Assembly: GCA_019421525.1 (NCBI GenBank)
Contig: JAHZFC010000131.1
Coordinates: 610-5,933 of the forward strand
DNA length: 5,324 nucleotides
Origin: Clostridiales bacterium
GTDB taxonomy: Bacteria; Bacillota; Clostridia; Oscillospirales; Oscillospiraceae
Reading direction: 5' to 3'
The position numbers and the translations under genes were made by a program. Numbering within the stretch: the first letter of the stretch is position 1; every line of letters begins with the position of its first letter. The notes under the pieces are model-generated. The model had not been told where the DNA came from, did not search any database, and saw only the letters and a program-made list of their open reading frames with translations. Positions 4,908 to 5,324 of the stretch are shown piece by piece.

Positions 4908-5324
4908 CTAGTCCAGCTCGAACTGGCCGGTGTACAGCTGATAGTAGCGGCCCTTTTCCTCCAGCAGCTCGGCGTGGCTGCCCTTTTCCATGATCTGGCC
5001 GTGCTCGATGACCACGATGCAGTCGGAGTTGCGCACCGTGCTCAGCCGGTGGGCGATGACGAACACCGTGCGCCCTTCCATCAGGGCGTCCATGCCCTGC
5101 TGGATGTGCTGCTCGGTCCGGGTGTCGATGGAGGAGGTGGCCTCGTCCAGGATCATCACCGGCGGGTCCTTGACGGCGGCCCGGGCGATGGCCAGCAGCT
5201 GGCGCTGGCCCTGGCTGAGGTTGGCCCCGTCCCCGGTGACCATAGTCTGATAGCCGTCGGGCAGGCGGCGGATGAAGCTGTCGGCGTGGGCGGTCTTGGC
5301 GGCCTGGATGCACTCCTCGTCGGT
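4908..5324 (-). CDS. ABC exporter, C-terminal part of the ATPase domain (runs off the right edge)
   Basis: The last 138 residues of an MsbA/BmrA-type ABC exporter half, in which membrane helices are fused to an ATPase domain that powers export by ATP hydrolysis. In the visible fragment: the ABC signature LSQGQ (36-40; Gln replaces the usual Gly at the third position, common in this subfamily), Walker B VMILDEAT (56-63, catalytic Glu61), the D-loop SSID (64-67), and the H-loop IAHRL (90-94, His92). The C-terminus (MEKGSHAELLEEKGRYYQLY) is typical of this group. The membrane domain, Walker A and Q-loop lie beyond the right edge, so substrate and start cannot be judged. The stop is TAG at 4910-4908. 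Many such proteins work as heterodimers encoded by adjacent genes; a partner, if any, would be upstream outside the window. The family call is secure. Confidence 0.95.
   Translation of the reverse strand, partial: TDEECIQAAKTAHADSFIRRLPDGYQTMVTGDGANLSQGQRQLLAIARAAVKDPPVMILDEATSSIDTRTEQHIQQGMDALMEGRTVFVIAHRLSTVRNSDCIVVIEHGQIMEKGSHAELLEEKGRYYQLYTGQFELD

Overview
The window reads as a GC-rich Firmicutes chromosome, most like a clostridial gut lineage such as Oscillospiraceae (Flavonifractor/Oscillibacter-like). This is inferred from strong AGGAGG-type ribosome sites, intrinsic terminators with long GC stems, a sigma-A type promoter, and the mix of arginine deiminase, NCS2 uracil permease and ABC exporter. 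All recognisable genes lie on the minus strand, so transcription runs from high to low coordinates.

In transcription order: (1) 5324-4908, the last 138 residues of an ABC exporter ATPase half, followed by a strong hairpin terminator. (2) About 450 bp (4397-4843) with no convincing gene. Part of it is much more AT-rich than the rest and may hold decayed coding sequence, and it contains a perfect 14-bp inverted repeat. (3) A good promoter (4368-4396), a leader that can encode a 39-residue peptide (4338-4219) with an intrinsic terminator inside the peptide's reading frame (4267-4234), then a UraA/PyrP-type NCS2 permease (4200-2767) and its terminator. (4) An orphan von Willebrand factor A (vWA) protein (2601-1225) with an intact metal site, no export signal and a cysteine-rich C-terminal part, followed by two hairpins of which the second is an intrinsic terminator. 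(5) The first 342 residues of arginine deiminase ArcA (1027 to the left edge). Because terminators separate the genes, most are probably transcribed singly. I see no multigene operon inside the window.

The most interesting part is the permease leader. Its layout (promoter, well-initiated short ORF, pyrimidine-rich tract, terminator inside the ORF, ORF stop 18 nt before the next start) closely resembles the UTP-sensing pyrL-pyrBI attenuator of enteric bacteria, rather than the PyrR attenuation known from Bacillus. In addition, the pyrimidine tract is complementary to the Shine-Dalgarno (SD) region of the leader ORF (13 of 13 positions, two G-U) and also to that of the permease (17 of 18 positions, three G-U). 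The two pairings exclude each other, so a combined transcription and translation switch is possible. This is a hypothesis from sequence alone.
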